Shown one piece after another: positions 48,469 through 59,095 of a stretch of 64,000 bases of DNA. The stretch is from Clostridiales bacterium (GTDB lineage: Bacteria; Bacillota; Clostridia; Christensenellales; Borkfalkiaceae), in assembly GCA_015069495.1 (NCBI GenBank), contig SVIN01000005.1, positions 1-64,000 on the forward strand. The letters run 5' to 3'. Position 1 is the stretch's first letter. Each line of letters starts with the position of its first letter. A model generated the notes under the pieces. It saw only the letters and a list, made by a program, of their open reading frames with translations, ran no database searches and was not told where the DNA came from. Both the position numbers and the translations under genes were made by a program.

Positions 48469-48972
48469 TTATTTTAATTCGCTCCATTTATGGTTGTGAA
48501 GTTCCCCCTCTTCCAACAAACCCTCGTAATCGGTTTGGCGCAGAGCCTCATACAATGCAATGGCAACCGAGTTCCCCAAATTGAGCGAACGCGCTTCGGA
48601 AAACATAGGGATACGCAAACAAGTTTCCTCGTTTTTCATCAAGAGTTCCTCAGGCAAACCGCGGGTTTCCTTACCGAACACCAAAAAGTCGCCGTCACGG
48701 AACGCAACGTCGCTGTGGCGGTGTCTGCCCTTGGTGGTGAAATAGAAGAAACGGCTGTCGGGGTATTTCGCCTGCAACTCCTCAAAGCTGTCATAATAGG
48801 AAATATCCACCAAATGCCAATAATCCAACCCCGCGCGTTTTAAATATTTGTCAGTGACCTCAAACCCAAGCGGACGAATCATGTGCAAGTGCGTACCCGT
48901 TGCCGCGCACGTACGCGCGATGTTGCCCGCGTTTTGCGGAATTTCTGGTTCTACCAAGACGATATGAAACAT
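48469..48972 (-). CDS. trmL: tRNA (cytidine(34)-2'-O)-methyltransferase
   Basis: SPOUT family: MFHIVLVEPEIPQNAGNIARTCAATGTHLHMIRPLGFE...FGKETRGLPEELL...IPMFSEARSLNLGNSVAIALYEALRQ. Confidence 0.92.
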   Translation of the reverse strand: MFHIVLVEPEIPQNAGNIARTCAATGTHLHMIRPLGFEVTDKYLKRAGLDYWHLVDISYYDSFEELQAKYPDSRFFYFTTKGRHRHSDVAFRDGDFLVFGKETRGLPEELLMKNEETCLRIPMFSEARSLNLGNSVAIALYEALRQTDYEGLLEEGELHNHKWSELK

Positions 48973-49207
48973 ATTCAACTCCCTAAAATGGCGGGGGCAT
49001 GTATGCGTTGAATGCCCTGCCACACGATGATTTATTATATATTATTGTATACAAAAGCGTTGATTTTGGCAAGCGAAAACACCTGCTTTTACCATTGTTT
49101 TACAAATAAAAATGAGGATAATTTAATTTTTTCGTGACATACTGCCTTTAGACCGAACGGTGGAAAACGCCGTGTGGCGACACTTTCAAAAATAGGGAGA
49201 TTATTGT

Positions 49208-49804
49208 ATGCAGTTTGAAAATACGGAAACTTTTAAGAATCTTGCCCGCAGTTTTGCAGGCGAATGTCAGGCAGGGATGCGATACCAAATGATTGCGAAA
49301 CTTGCCATGAAAGAAGGGTTGAAGACGTTGGCGGATACCTTGCGCACCATTGCGAAAAACGAAACTTTACACGCAACGCAATTTTTCAACAAAATCATTG
49401 AGAAGACGGGCAGCAGGGAAAATATCACCTTTGACGCGGGATACCCTTTCCACATGGGCACGTTGGAAGAAAGCTTGAAATTTGCCGCAACGGACGAGAA
49501 AAACGAAATGGAAGAAATCTACCCCAGTTTCGCTGTAACAGCGAAAAACGAAGGGTTTGAGGACATTGCCGCGTTGTATAAAATGGTTGCTGAAGTGGAA
49601 GGACAGCATAAAATTATCTTCCAATATTTGCACGACGGCGTAAGAAACGGTACGTTGTACAAGAGTACAAGCCCCATGCTGTGGATTTGCAGTGAATGCG
49701 GTCATATGCACGTTGCAACCGAAGCATGGAAAGTTTGTCCTCTTTGTAAGTCGGAACAAGGTTACGTTGAATTGCACTTGCCTTTTGAAGGCGTGCGCGA
49801 ATAA
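49208..49804 (+). CDS. Rubrerythrin family protein
   Basis: ferritin-like helices (FAGECQAGMRYQMIA, EVEGQHKIIFQYL) plus C-terminal rubredoxin-like WICSECGHMHVATEAWKVCPLCKSEQGY. Confidence 0.9.
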   Translation: MQFENTETFKNLARSFAGECQAGMRYQMIAKLAMKEGLKTLADTLRTIAKNETLHATQFFNKIIEKTGSRENITFDAGYPFHMGTLEESLKFAATDEKNEMEEIYPSFAVTAKNEGFEDIAALYKMVAEVEGQHKIIFQYLHDGVRNGTLYKSTSPMLWICSECGHMHVATEAWKVCPLCKSEQGYVELHLPFEGVRE

Positions 49805-49839
49805 GCGTTTTTAACCGTTCGGCAATAAGGAGACATTGT

Positions 49840-49944
49840 ATGAAAAACAAAAATTTGAAGACTCAAAACAAGAACACCAAGAATTGTAACAGCAAAAACT
49901 GTGGTAAAAATCAAGCTTGCCACAACGGCGAAGGCAACGAATAA
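49840..49944 (+). CDS. Micro-ORF, 34 aa Cys/Asn/Lys-rich peptide
   Basis: MKNKNLKTQNKNTKNCNSKNCGKNQACHNGEGNE*; AAGGAG RBS upstream. Confidence 0.55.
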   Translation: MKNKNLKTQNKNTKNCNSKNCGKNQACHNGEGNE

Positions 49945-50099
49945 TGTCCGCCGAAAAAACAATTCAACGCGTACCTGCCCCCACCAAACGGGCTTTGAAC
50001 GTGTTGCCTAAACCTTCTAATACGGACGTAAACGGCAGTTATACGGGCTTACCTCAAAACAAAAACGAGATGCCCGTACAAGATGCAGACGATTTGTAA
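49944..50099 (+). CDS. Micro-ORF, 51 aa, TAATG-coupled to the preceding one
   Basis: MSAEKTIQRVPAPTKRALNVLPKPSNTDVNGSYTGLPQNKNEMPVQDADDL*; start overlaps upstream stop. Confidence 0.55.
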   Translation: MSAEKTIQRVPAPTKRALNVLPKPSNTDVNGSYTGLPQNKNEMPVQDADDL

Positions 50100-50106
50100 A
50101 GAAGGC

Positions 50107-50138
50107 AAAAAATCCCCCGCCGTCAGGCAGGGGATTTT
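50107..50138. terminator. Terminator between convergent genes
   Basis: AAAAATCCCC...GGGGATTTT. Confidence 0.75.
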
Positions 50139-50141
50139 ACG

Positions 50142-50606
50142 TTAGAAATCATCGTCGTCGTCATCATCGTCTTCGTCGTCTTCGTCCATATCGTAATAAT
50201 CGTCGGGCGAAACGTATTCGAAGTCGTCTTCTTCCTCAATTTCTTCCTCTTCTTCCTCTTCTTCCATTTCTTCGTCAAATTCGGAATCGGGAATACCGAG
50301 GTCAACGTCCTCTTCTTCATCGTCAAGATAGCTTCTCCACGATGCGTCTTCCTCTTCGTCGTCTTCCACCACTTCTTCGTAGGCGGATTTTTTCTTACAT
50401 TCTTCGCACATCTTTTCGCCGAGAACCATATAATTTTCTCCGCAAATCGGGCAAAGTTCCGTTTCTTCGATGCCTTCTTCCACTTCAAAATCGTCGGAGA
50501 ACGTACGCTCGCCGCTCAGCTCTTTCAAACACACTTCGCAATATTCCTGCTCGTCTGCATCGATAAAGTTTAATTCACATCTGGGACAAATAATGTATCT
50601 TGCCAT
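50142..50606 (-). CDS. Zinc-ribbon protein with hyperacidic C-terminus
   Basis: CPRCELNFIDADEQEYCEVCL and CPICGENYMVLGEKMCEECKKK followed by ~80 aa mostly D/E. Confidence 0.78.
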   Translation of the reverse strand: MARYIICPRCELNFIDADEQEYCEVCLKELSGERTFSDDFEVEEGIEETELCPICGENYMVLGEKMCEECKKKSAYEEVVEDDEEEDASWRSYLDDEEEDVDLGIPDSEFDEEMEEEEEEEEIEEEDDFEYVSPDDYYDMDEDDEDDDDDDDDF

Positions 50607-50734
50607 ATCTGATTTTCCTCGTTATCGGTGATCTCACCTTGATTTTGCTATATTATATTAAGAATTGCTGATTTTGTAAACTATTTTTTACCCTATTTTT
50701 CAATCTTTTTCAAAAAACTGAAATATTTTTTAGA

Positions 50735-50768
50735 AAAAAAGCTGTTTCCTTATCGAAAACAGCTTTTT
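50735..50768 (-). terminator. Terminator of the 53146-50774 gene
   Basis: AAAAAGCTGTTTccttatcgAAAACAGCTTTTT. Confidence 0.75.
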
Positions 50769-50773
50769 ATACA

Positions 50774-53146
50774 TTATTCTTGTTTTTCTTCTACAGTTTC
50801 AACCGTAACTTCTTCCGTTGTTTCTTCCACAACTTCTTCCGAAACTTCCGCAACAACAGGTTCTTCCGTCGTTTCTTCTACGGTTTCCGCTTGCGCTTCT
50901 TCCGTTTCTTCCACTTCGTCTGCGTATACGTCAATCGTCTTGTCGTCCGTCGTGTCAATCTTCTTGCGCTTGTAAGCGTTTACAGTTGCCTCTGCTTCTT
51001 CTCTTTCCGCTTTCTTCTTATTTGCAACGATAATTGCCGCCGAAACTGCCGCAGCTACTACCAATACAGAACCTGCAACTACCAAGCAGATTTCCAACGT
51101 ACCCCAAGAGGTTTCTTCTTCTACCGCATCTTCTTCAGCGGGTAAAGTCGATCTCCAAGCTTCTGCCAATGCATCCGTATCCGCTTGGGTCTTTTTACCA
51201 ACCAAACCGATACCAGCGTAAACACCGTTTGCATCCGCGTTTTCAATCGTGCCGAATTCTTTAGCAGCTTCTACATAATCGGTGAATACTTTGTATTCAT
51301 CTTCGGTGTACAATTTAGCGGTCTTCAATTCGTCAATCACTGTCGACGCTTCTTCGCCCTCGTAATAGTAGTACGTCATCGCTTTCTTAATGGTGTCCTT
51401 TTCAGTGAGTTCACCCATTGTTTCGTAAGCTTTTTCGTACTTTTCATTGTTGGTCGTTACAGTACCCAAATCAATTTTGGTTGCATAAACATAATTGTTG
51501 GCGGTTGCATCAACGGTTTGCGCATTCAAATACATCAAAACGCCATCGTACATTTCAGGCTTGTACCAGCTGTCAGGAGCAACGAAATCAACATAGTTGA
51601 TGGTTACGGGCTTATACTTGTCCTCTGCAACGAGGCTGGGAAGGTTTTGATATACTTCATCCGCACCCGTGTAGTCGATCATGGTGATTTGCATACCCGT
51701 GCTCGCCGCGCTGGTTACAGGGTTCGTACCTGCCGCATAGCAGTATACCACACCGTTTTCTGTCGTCCAAAGGGTTGCGCTTGCGGGCGCGTCACAAAGC
51801 GTGATTGCCTTGGTTTCTTCCCCTTCCTTCGAAGTCGAACCCTTCTTAATCTTGTCGTTTTCAATGTAAAGATAGGTATGAGCACCGTCTTTATATTCGA
51901 ACAATGCTTTGCCTTGGAGTTCGGTGGAAAGTTTCGAGGTTACAACCGTTCTATCTTTGTTTGCTTCAATAGGCGTTCTCTCATCATTTTCTGCCAAGTA
52001 ATACAACTTCGTGTCGTTTGCCTTGGTGTAGTAGATACCGCCGTTTTCATAACGGGAAAGGGTATAGGTGAAGCCTGTAAATTCTTGACAGTCAGCAGCC
52101 GTTACCGTTTTCGTTTGGTCATCGTTGTATTTGGTATCGCTGTAATTATCGCCCGCGTAGTTTTTACCAACACCGTTCATCACCAATTCACCGAGGTTTA
52201 CATACGGATAGGTCGAATAATCATCGAAATCATAGGTAGGCGTATACTCTTGATTCGCTTTCTTTGCTTCATCCTTCGCCTTCTTGTTTTCCTTTTCCAT
52301 CCAAGCTTTGTCGAAGTCATATGCTCTGCCGTCTTTTACTGCATAGGAAGCATTTTCTGCGTCAACTTCTGCCGTTGCATCCGCTCTTACTCTGTATACT
52401 TGGTTATAGCTTGCGTTTACAGGCGCTGCGCTGTCTACGTTGTAGGTAACGCCCATCGTGTAATATACGTAAGGGTTACTAAGGTCATCGGAATTAAACA
52501 TATACGTACCGCCTTTTGCAAGTACGGACGTTGTACCCTTTTTCGTATTGAAAGACTTCAATGCGCCGCTTTCTTCATACACACAGTAAACCGTTTGGTT
52601 TTCCCCTTCGCCAACTGCAACGTAACGATAGTTCGTGCTGTTGCTCGACAAACGGAAGTAGCAATCCTGCATAACTTCGGTGCCGTCCAACTTCGCGCTC
52701 TTGAAATCGAGGTAGGTGTTGGAAACTTCACCTTGCATGTTCTTTGCCGTGGTCGGAGTTGCATAATAAACGTAATCACCGTAGATGAAGATACCTGCGT
52801 TGTAGTTCTGCGCAACGAACAACATGGGGATAACCATTTCCGCATTGTCGTATTTACCTGCAGTCAAATCATCCTTTTTAATACGCATCAACGAACCTTT
52901 TTCAACGTTGCCGTATTCGTTTTCTGCCGTGTGGCTTTCTTTACCGTTGATAAAGTAAACGTATCCGTCTTTTTCTACCGAGAAACCACCGTTATCAATA
53001 CCGTTGGTTTCACTTTCCGTGTAGTTTACATTGTTAGCAGGTTTAAAATACTTATACCCGTCACCGCAAGCAGACATAGCAAACGCGGACGTTAAAAGTG
53101 TAGCAACCGCTACTAAACTGAATATTTTTTTAGCTGTTTTCCTCAT
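50774..53146 (-). CDS. Large lipoprotein with C-terminal TM and acidic tail, unknown function
   Basis: MRKTAKKIFSLVAVATLLTSAFAMSACGDGY lipobox; C-terminal LEICLVVAGSVLVVAAAVSAAIIVANKKKA then acidic repeats. Confidence 0.8.
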   Translation of the reverse strand: MRKTAKKIFSLVAVATLLTSAFAMSACGDGYKYFKPANNVNYTESETNGIDNGGFSVEKDGYVYFINGKESHTAENEYGNVEKGSLMRIKKDDLTAGKYDNAEMVIPMLFVAQNYNAGIFIYGDYVYYATPTTAKNMQGEVSNTYLDFKSAKLDGTEVMQDCYFRLSSNSTNYRYVAVGEGENQTVYCVYEESGALKSFNTKKGTTSVLAKGGTYMFNSDDLSNPYVYYTMGVTYNVDSAAPVNASYNQVYRVRADATAEVDAENASYAVKDGRAYDFDKAWMEKENKKAKDEAKKANQEYTPTYDFDDYSTYPYVNLGELVMNGVGKNYAGDNYSDTKYNDDQTKTVTAADCQEFTGFTYTLSRYENGGIYYTKANDTKLYYLAENDERTPIEANKDRTVVTSKLSTELQGKALFEYKDGAHTYLYIENDKIKKGSTSKEGEETKAITLCDAPASATLWTTENGVVYCYAAGTNPVTSAASTGMQITMIDYTGADEVYQNLPSLVAEDKYKPVTINYVDFVAPDSWYKPEMYDGVLMYLNAQTVDATANNYVYATKIDLGTVTTNNEKYEKAYETMGELTEKDTIKKAMTYYYYEGEEASTVIDELKTAKLYTEDEYKVFTDYVEAAKEFGTIENADANGVYAGIGLVGKKTQADTDALAEAWRSTLPAEEDAVEEETSWGTLEICLVVAGSVLVVAAAVSAAIIVANKKKAEREEAEATVNAYKRKKIDTTDDKTIDVYADEVEETEEAQAETVEETTEEPVVAEVSEEVVEETTEEVTVETVEEKQE

Positions 53147-53312
53147 GGATAAGGACTCCTTTATTGTATCATCGTGCCGTATGAAATGTAGCATACGCCG
53201 ACTATATTATCGCATACTCTATTATATATCAAAACGTCAATTAAATCAAACAAAAATGCCAGCCTTTTGATTATTTTTTCTAGGAAATTTCTATTTTGGA
53301 GGTTTTTTTCTT

Positions 53313-53510
53313 ATGGAGCCTTTCGGTTTGTTCCAATTTTTACAATCGTTGTTAAAAAATCCCCCCGCGCAAGATACGCAGGAGGAAGTCAATACGCCCG
53401 AAACTGTTGCGGACATCCCCGCCGAAAAACCGTCAGCACCCAACAATGACGCCTACTTACAGTTCATTGCAAACCACGAAAAACGCTCGCAGGGGATTCG
53501 CAAAAAGTAA
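53313..53510 (+). CDS. Small hypothetical protein (65 aa)
   Basis: GGAGG RBS upstream of ATG at 53313; MEPFGLFQFLQSLLKNPPAQD... Confidence 0.45.
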   Translation: MEPFGLFQFLQSLLKNPPAQDTQEEVNTPETVADIPAEKPSAPNNDAYLQFIANHEKRSQGIRKK

Positions 53511-53636
53511 GGTTTTTCTAATATTGTTTTAAGAAACTCTTTGTGCGTTTCCTTTTTGGATAATACTTTTTTATGCCAAGCTTTTTGCGCACAATGGGGG
53601 ACAAGGCATCTTGAGTTTTGCGGTTTTTATAGAAAA

Positions 53637-53662
53637 TAAGAGTTTTGCAAGCAAAACTCTTA
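53637..53662. terminator. Perfect palindrome TAAGAGTTTTGC/GCAAAACTCTTA at 3' end of ECF S-component gene
   Basis: Direct reading; overlaps the stop codon. Confidence 0.6.
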
Positions 53663-54163
53663 GTCTATAGTGATTTTTAAGCGGTCGAGGAGTTTTATCA
53701 AAATAAGTCCTACAATCAAACCTGCTACGCCTTGGATTAAGTTCGCGGGGATATTCACCAAGGATGCCGCAAAGCCGTACAAGACACCCTCAAAGAGGAA
53801 GTATCCCAACCCCATCCAAATTTCCGCAAGCGCACCGCCAACGAGTTGTTTGGGGAACTTGCCCATTTTTTGGGGTAAAAATTTCACACACACGAAAACG
53901 AGCAACGCCATGCAGCCTTTGATAACAAAGGTTGCGGGCGCGTAGGTGATATACCCCGAAAAGAGGTCGGCAAGCGCAGAACCCAACCCCGCGGCAACGA
54001 AACCGTAGACGGGGGATAACATCCAACCGCATAACAATACGATGCAATCCCCAATATTTATGTAACCTTTCAAGGGGGACGGAATTTGCACAAGCATGGT
54101 AACAACACATACCATGGACGCCATCAGCGCGGTTAAGACCATTCTTTTCGCTTTAGAATGCAT
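53660..54163 (-). CDS. ECF transporter S component
   Basis: RMVLTALMASMVCVVTMLVQIPSPLKGYINIGDCIVLLCGWMLSPVYGFVAAGLGSALADLFSGYITYAPATFVIKG; start 54163 with AAGGAG RBS. Confidence 0.8.
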   Translation of the reverse strand: MHSKAKRMVLTALMASMVCVVTMLVQIPSPLKGYINIGDCIVLLCGWMLSPVYGFVAAGLGSALADLFSGYITYAPATFVIKGCMALLVFVCVKFLPQKMGKFPKQLVGGALAEIWMGLGYFLFEGVLYGFAASLVNIPANLIQGVAGLIVGLILIKLLDRLKITID

Positions 54164-54322
54164 GGTTTTTTCTCCTTTTATAAAGTCATTAAACAATTTT
54201 ATTATACCATAAAGTTTTGGAAATGTAAACCATAACATTGTGAAATATCGCAAATATTGTGCATATGATTGCGTAAAATATCACCGAAATTATACACGAT
54301 TTCGCGGAAAAAAGTTGGAATT

Positions 54323-54775
54323 TTACTTATAATTATAAATTATCTCGCCTGCTTTGTATTCAAGTTCTTTCGATATTTCAACGCAATAAGACGATATAAT
54401 AATATCATCTGTTATGGGATCGTTTTCTCCTATTTTCTTCCGTTCAAACAAGGGATATAATACACCATCTTTTTCTCTCATCTCAACAAATTCCATTTGG
54501 TCAGAAGAACAACTCTGAACGATAAACACAAGCAAATCGTTGTTTTTAAAGAAACCTTCGGTATAATCAAGATTAAATTGATAAGCTGAATAGTCTTCAT
54601 AATCCGTAATCAATTCAACTGTATCTGTTTCAAAAATCAAATTATCATACTCTGTCAAAAATATTTTTGTTTGCATATTCGTTGCGTGATAATCTTTATA
54701 CTTGTCTATTCCGCAAGCCGTAAGGCAGAATAAAAGAGTTATTAAGGCTAAAATTAAAGACACTGCTTTTTTCAT
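54323..54775 (-). CDS. Small lipoprotein, unknown function
   Basis: MKKAVSLILALITLLFCLTACGIDKYKDYH lipobox. Confidence 0.72.
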   Translation of the reverse strand: MKKAVSLILALITLLFCLTACGIDKYKDYHATNMQTKIFLTEYDNLIFETDTVELITDYEDYSAYQFNLDYTEGFFKNNDLLVFIVQSCSSDQMEFVEMREKDGVLYPLFERKKIGENDPITDDIIISSYCVEISKELEYKAGEIIYNYK

Positions 54776-54954
54776 AAGTTACCCCCCCCTATTCATCAAA
54801 TCCAAATTTATCGATTAGATACCTAACCGATTTTATTGTATCATAAACCCAATGGTTTGTAAATATCTTTTCCCTAAAATCTTTTCCCTTGGAAAATATT
54901 TTCGGGGACCCCTTCCCTGGTAAAGCTCGTCGTTTCGCACCTCTTGTAAAAAAA

Positions 54955-54981
54955 AGAAGACACACAATAAGGTGTGTCTTC
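54955..54981 (-). terminator. Terminator after rpsI
   Basis: AAGACACAC aataag GTGTGTCTT. Confidence 0.75.
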
Positions 54982-54988
54982 CATTTTT

Positions 54989-55402
54989 TTATCTCTTCGA
55001 GAACTGAGGTGCACGACGAGCTTTCTTCAAGCCGTACTTCTTTCTTTCCTTTGCACGAGGGTCGCGGGTCAAGAAACCTGCTGCCTTCAATGCGGGACGG
55101 CTGTTTTCTTCAGCTTCAAGTAATGCACGTGCGATACCCAAACGGATAGCGCCTGCCTGACCATTGTAACCACCGCCGATTACGTTTACGAAAACATCGT
55201 ACTTCGTTTCAACGTCGATTTCTACAAGGGGCTGTTTAACGATGTACTGCATCGTACCCTGAGGGAAATATTCTTCGAAAGCGCGATCGTTGATTACGAT
55301 CGTACCGTTACCACCGGGGATGAGACGAACACGGGCGATTGCCTTCTTTCTTCTACCGGTTCCCCAGAATTGAAGTTTCTTTTTAACGTTTGCTTTTGCC
55401 AT
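54989..55402 (-). CDS. rpsI: 30S ribosomal protein S9
   Basis: [36 protein letters not shown]...[25 protein letters not shown]. Confidence 0.97.
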   Translation of the reverse strand: MAKANVKKKLQFWGTGRRKKAIARVRLIPGGNGTIVINDRAFEEYFPQGTMQYIVKQPLVEIDVETKYDVFVNVIGGGYNGQAGAIRLGIARALLEAEENSRPALKAAGFLTRDPRAKERKKYGLKKARRAPQFSKR

Positions 55403-55417
55403 TTTTCAATCCTCTCC

Positions 55418-55849
55418 TTAGTCAAGTTTGAGTTCTTCGGGCTTCTGTGCAGCGTGGTTGTGTTCAGCTCCCTTATAAACTTTGAGCTTCTTCAACATCG
55501 TTCTGCCGAGGCTGTTCTTGGGCAACATACCCTTTACCGCTTCGTATACAGCAAGGTCGCTCTTTTCTTCCATCATTTTCTTGTAGGAAATTTCTTTGAG
55601 ACCGCCGATATAACCGGTGTGGTATCTGTAGAACTTGTTTTCCAACTTCTTGCCGGTGAGCACCGCTTTATCGGTGTTGATAATGATTACAAAGTCACCG
55701 CAATCAACGTTGGGAGTGAAGGTCGGTTTGTTTTTACCGCGCAATACGGAAGCGACACGGCTTGCAAGACGGCCAAGGGGAACCCCTGCTGCATCCACGA
55801 CGTACCACTTTCTTTCAACCGTTTCGGCATGTGCCATATAGGTTTTCAT
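55418..55849 (-). CDS. rplM: 50S ribosomal protein L13
   Basis: [67 protein letters not shown]. Confidence 0.97.
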   Translation of the reverse strand: MKTYMAHAETVERKWYVVDAAGVPLGRLASRVASVLRGKNKPTFTPNVDCGDFVIIINTDKAVLTGKKLENKFYRYHTGYIGGLKEISYKKMMEEKSDLAVYEAVKGMLPKNSLGRTMLKKLKVYKGAEHNHAAQKPEELKLD

Positions 55850-56305
55850 AATATGTTACTCCTTTATTTCGTGTATATTTTTTCTTTTTCTCTTTTTGTT
55901 TCAGGTTTGGTGAGCCGTCTTCAAAAATCCGTTCAACTAACGGGGAAAAACAGAATTTTCAAGGGGTCCACCAAAACTTGCCTATTTATTGTATTATGAA
56001 ACGAAATTTAAGTCAAGCTGTTTTGCATTGAGTTTTTCAACTTTTTTTAAAAATTTTCAAGTTTTTTTTAGTTTTCCACAATTTACCACGTTTCTCCTTT
56101 GCATTTCAAGTTTTTTTGCGGTTTTCAATCTCTCTTTGACGGTATATTATATATTATATATTGTAGCCACACCAAATTCATCCACAACTTTTTTTCATGG
56201 AAATTTTTCTTTTTTGTTTTCCCACCCTGTAATTGGTTGATTTTTTTTATAAGATAGGGTATAATGCTTGTGTTAAATATGTAATTTTTTTGGAGGACAT
56301 CTATT

Positions 56306-57244
56306 ATGCCTTTGGTAACTACTACCGAAATGTTTAAAAAAGCGTACGCGGAAAAATACGCAGTCGGCGCTTTCAACGTAAACAACATGGAAATGATCCA
56401 AGCCATCGTTGAAGCAGCAAACGAAGAAAAATCCCCTGTTATTTTGCAGGTATCCGCAGGCGCAAGAAAATACGCAAACCCCGTATATTTGAAACACCTT
56501 GTTCAAGCTGCTGTGGAAACCAACGAAATTCCCATCGCTATGCACCTTGACCACGGCGCTGATTTCGAAATTTGTAAAGCTTCCATCGACGGCGGTTTCA
56601 CTTCCGTCATGATCGACGCTTCTTCTCACCCTTGGGAAGAAAATATTGCCATCACGAAGAAAGTTGTTGAATACGCGCATGACCACGGTGTTGTGGTAGA
56701 AGCAGAACTCGGCACCCTCGCAGGTATTGAAGACGACGTAAACGTTTCTGCAGAACACGCGCACTTCACCTCTCCTGACGAAGTAGAAGAATTTACCGCT
56801 CGTACGGGTATCGACTCGCTTGCCATCGCAATCGGTACTTCCCACGGCGCGTACAAATTTAAACCTGGTCAGGATCCCAAATTACGTTTGGATATCTTGG
56901 AAGAAATCGGTAAGAGATTGCCTGGTTTCCCCATCGTATTGCACGGTGCATCTTCCGTTCCTCAGGACAAAGTTGCCATCGTAAACCAATACGGCGGTCA
57001 CATGCCCGACGCAATCGGTATTCCCGAATCCGAACTTAGAAAGGCAGCGCAGATGGCTGTTTGTAAAATCAACATCGACAGCGACCTTCGCGTAGCATTC
57101 ACGGCAGCAATCCGTAAACACTACAATGATTTCCCTGGACACTTTGACCCTCGTCAGTACTTGGGCGACGCACGCGCAATGATGAAAGAAATGGTAAAAC
57201 ATAAGATCGTCAACGTGCTCGGCTCGGCTGGCAAAGCGTTTTAA
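56306..57244 (+). CDS. fba: Class II fructose-bisphosphate aldolase
   Basis: AVGAFNVNNMEMIQAIVEAA, MHLDHGADFEICKASIDGGFTSVMIDASSHPWEENI, VEAELGTLAGIEDDVN, VLHGASSVPQD. Confidence 0.95.
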   Translation: MPLVTTTEMFKKAYAEKYAVGAFNVNNMEMIQAIVEAANEEKSPVILQVSAGARKYANPVYLKHLVQAAVETNEIPIAMHLDHGADFEICKASIDGGFTSVMIDASSHPWEENIAITKKVVEYAHDHGVVVEAELGTLAGIEDDVNVSAEHAHFTSPDEVEEFTARTGIDSLAIAIGTSHGAYKFKPGQDPKLRLDILEEIGKRLPGFPIVLHGASSVPQDKVAIVNQYGGHMPDAIGIPESELRKAAQMAVCKINIDSDLRVAFTAAIRKHYNDFPGHFDPRQYLGDARAMMKEMVKHKIVNVLGSAGKAF

Positions 57245-57263
57245 TTAAGAATTTTATGGTAGC

Positions 57264-57296
57264 AAAACCCCATCCTTGTTATAAGGGTGGGGTTTT
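57264..57296 (+). terminator. Terminator after fba
   Basis: AAAACCCCAtCCTTgttatAAGGgTGGGGTTTT. Confidence 0.8.
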
Positions 57297-57667
57297 ACTA
57301 TTCACGCACCATAGGTGCATATCTCATTGCTTTGTCATACCGACTAAGGGCGCGATAGCGACCGCATGGAGTGTATCCCAAGAAATAAGAGTCGCGTTTT
57401 TATGACACGGGATACGCACGACTCCGCAATAAATTGCTCCGCCCGCCAGCGTTCCGCTGGACCTTATATAGAGTGTTATTACTCTTTCTTTATTTTACTT
57501 CGCATATCACAGTGAAAGAACGAAACTATCTAAAAACACGTAAGAAAAGACACCTTACTGCGTCCAATCTCAGGTTGGCAATTCACCCTCATGGTGAATG
57601 CGCGAAACCATCTAAAAACACGCGCGATAACACACCTTACTAGCTGCAAGATTATCTTGCCAAAAAA

Positions 57668-57691
57668 AGTCCCCGACAAACGTCGAGGACT
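57668..57691 (-). terminator. Terminator after gap
   Basis: AGTCCcCGACaaacGTCGaGGACT with flanking T run. Confidence 0.75.
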
Positions 57692-57719
57692 GTTTTTTGC
57701 TTTATAAGCTCCTTAGCGA

Positions 57720-58739
57720 TTAAAGTTCTGCGAAGTACTTAATCGTTCTTACCATCTGGCTGGTGTAGGAGTTTTCGTTGTCATACCAGGAAACAACCTT
57801 AACAAGCGTTGTGCCGTCGCCCATGGGCATGCACTTCGTTTGCGTAGCATCAAACAACGAACCATAGGTGATACCGATAACGTCGGAAGATACGATTTCT
57901 TCTTCCGTGTAACCGAAGGATGCGGAAGCAGCTGCCTTCATTGCAGCGTTAACCGTAGCCGCGTCAACTTCACCTTCACATACAGCTACAAGCTGGGTAA
58001 GGGAACCGGTGGGAACGGGAACACGTTGTGCGCAACCGTCAAGTACACCGTTCAATTCAGGGATAACAAGACCGATAGCCTTTGCAGCGCCCGTGGAGTT
58101 GGGAACGATGTTTACAGCTGCAGCGCGTGCACGGCGAAGGTCGCCTTTACGATGAGGGCCGTCCAATACCATTTGGTCACCAGTGTAAGCGTGGATCGTG
58201 GTCATGTAACCTTTCTTAATCTTGGACAACTTGTTCAACGTGTTTGCCATAGGAGCAAGGCAGTTGGTGGTGCAGGATGCAGCCGAGATGATGTTGTCAA
58301 GCTTGGAAAGGCTCTTTTCGTTTACGCTGTAAACGATGGTAGGAAGGTCGTTACCTGCGGGAGCAGAGATAACAACTTTCTTAGCGCCAGCTTTGATGTG
58401 TGCTTCGGATTTAGCTTTCGAAGTGTAGAAACCAGTACATTCAAGTACAACGTCTACGTCAAGTTCACCCCAAGGGCAGTTTACTGCGTCTTTTTCAGCG
58501 TAGATTCTGATGGTCTTACCATCTACGGTGATGGTACCAGCTTCATCGTTTGCGGATACGGTATCAGCAAGAGCATATCTGCCCTGTGCGGAATCGTACT
58601 TCAAAAGGTGAGCAAGCATGGAAGGGCTGGTAAGGTCGTTGATAGCGACTACTTCGTAACCTTCTGCACCGAACATCTGTCTGAAAGCAAGACGACCGAT
58701 ACGGCCAAAGCCGTTGATTGCAACTTTAACGTTTGCCAT
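57720..58739 (-). CDS. gap: Glyceraldehyde-3-phosphate dehydrogenase
   Basis: [81 protein letters not shown]. Confidence 0.97.
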   Translation of the reverse strand: MANVKVAINGFGRIGRLAFRQMFGAEGYEVVAINDLTSPSMLAHLLKYDSAQGRYALADTVSANDEAGTITVDGKTIRIYAEKDAVNCPWGELDVDVVLECTGFYTSKAKSEAHIKAGAKKVVISAPAGNDLPTIVYSVNEKSLSKLDNIISAASCTTNCLAPMANTLNKLSKIKKGYMTTIHAYTGDQMVLDGPHRKGDLRRARAAAVNIVPNSTGAAKAIGLVIPELNGVLDGCAQRVPVPTGSLTQLVAVCEGEVDAATVNAAMKAAASASFGYTEEEIVSSDVIGITYGSLFDATQTKCMPMGDGTTLVKVVSWYDNENSYTSQMVRTIKYFAEL

Positions 58740-59095
58740 AATAGTGTTTCCTCCAATATATGAAAATTTATTTTTGTGACGTTTTGATTTGCGGTGCGAG
58801 GATTTATACCCACAGACCGCTCTTGTCCAAATATCATTTTACCATACTTTTTTCATTTCGTCAATGATTTTTTCCCTTTTGTTTGAAAAATATTTTCACG
58901 ATTTTAAAATATCATTTTTTGAACGGTATTTTCTTTTTCCATTTCTTACTGATTTTAGCTTCAAAAAGGTTATTTTTTCGACATGATTGTATACCTTTAT
59001 ATATAACGCGTGTGTAACGCGTGCGCGCGATGTGGATAAACGTGAAAATTTCTTTATTTTTTCAAGAAAATTTTTCATTTTTTTCGTTTTTTTTA

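Noticed and set aside
51185-53095. 636-aa plus-strand ORF
   Set aside because: Antisense shadow of the 790-aa lipoprotein gene, which has an RBS, a lipobox and a terminator.
55850-56000. Possible L13 ribosomal leader RNA upstream of rplM
   Set aside because: A small CCGTT/AACGG stem is visible, but I could not match a known leader consensus by eye; needs a covariance-model search.
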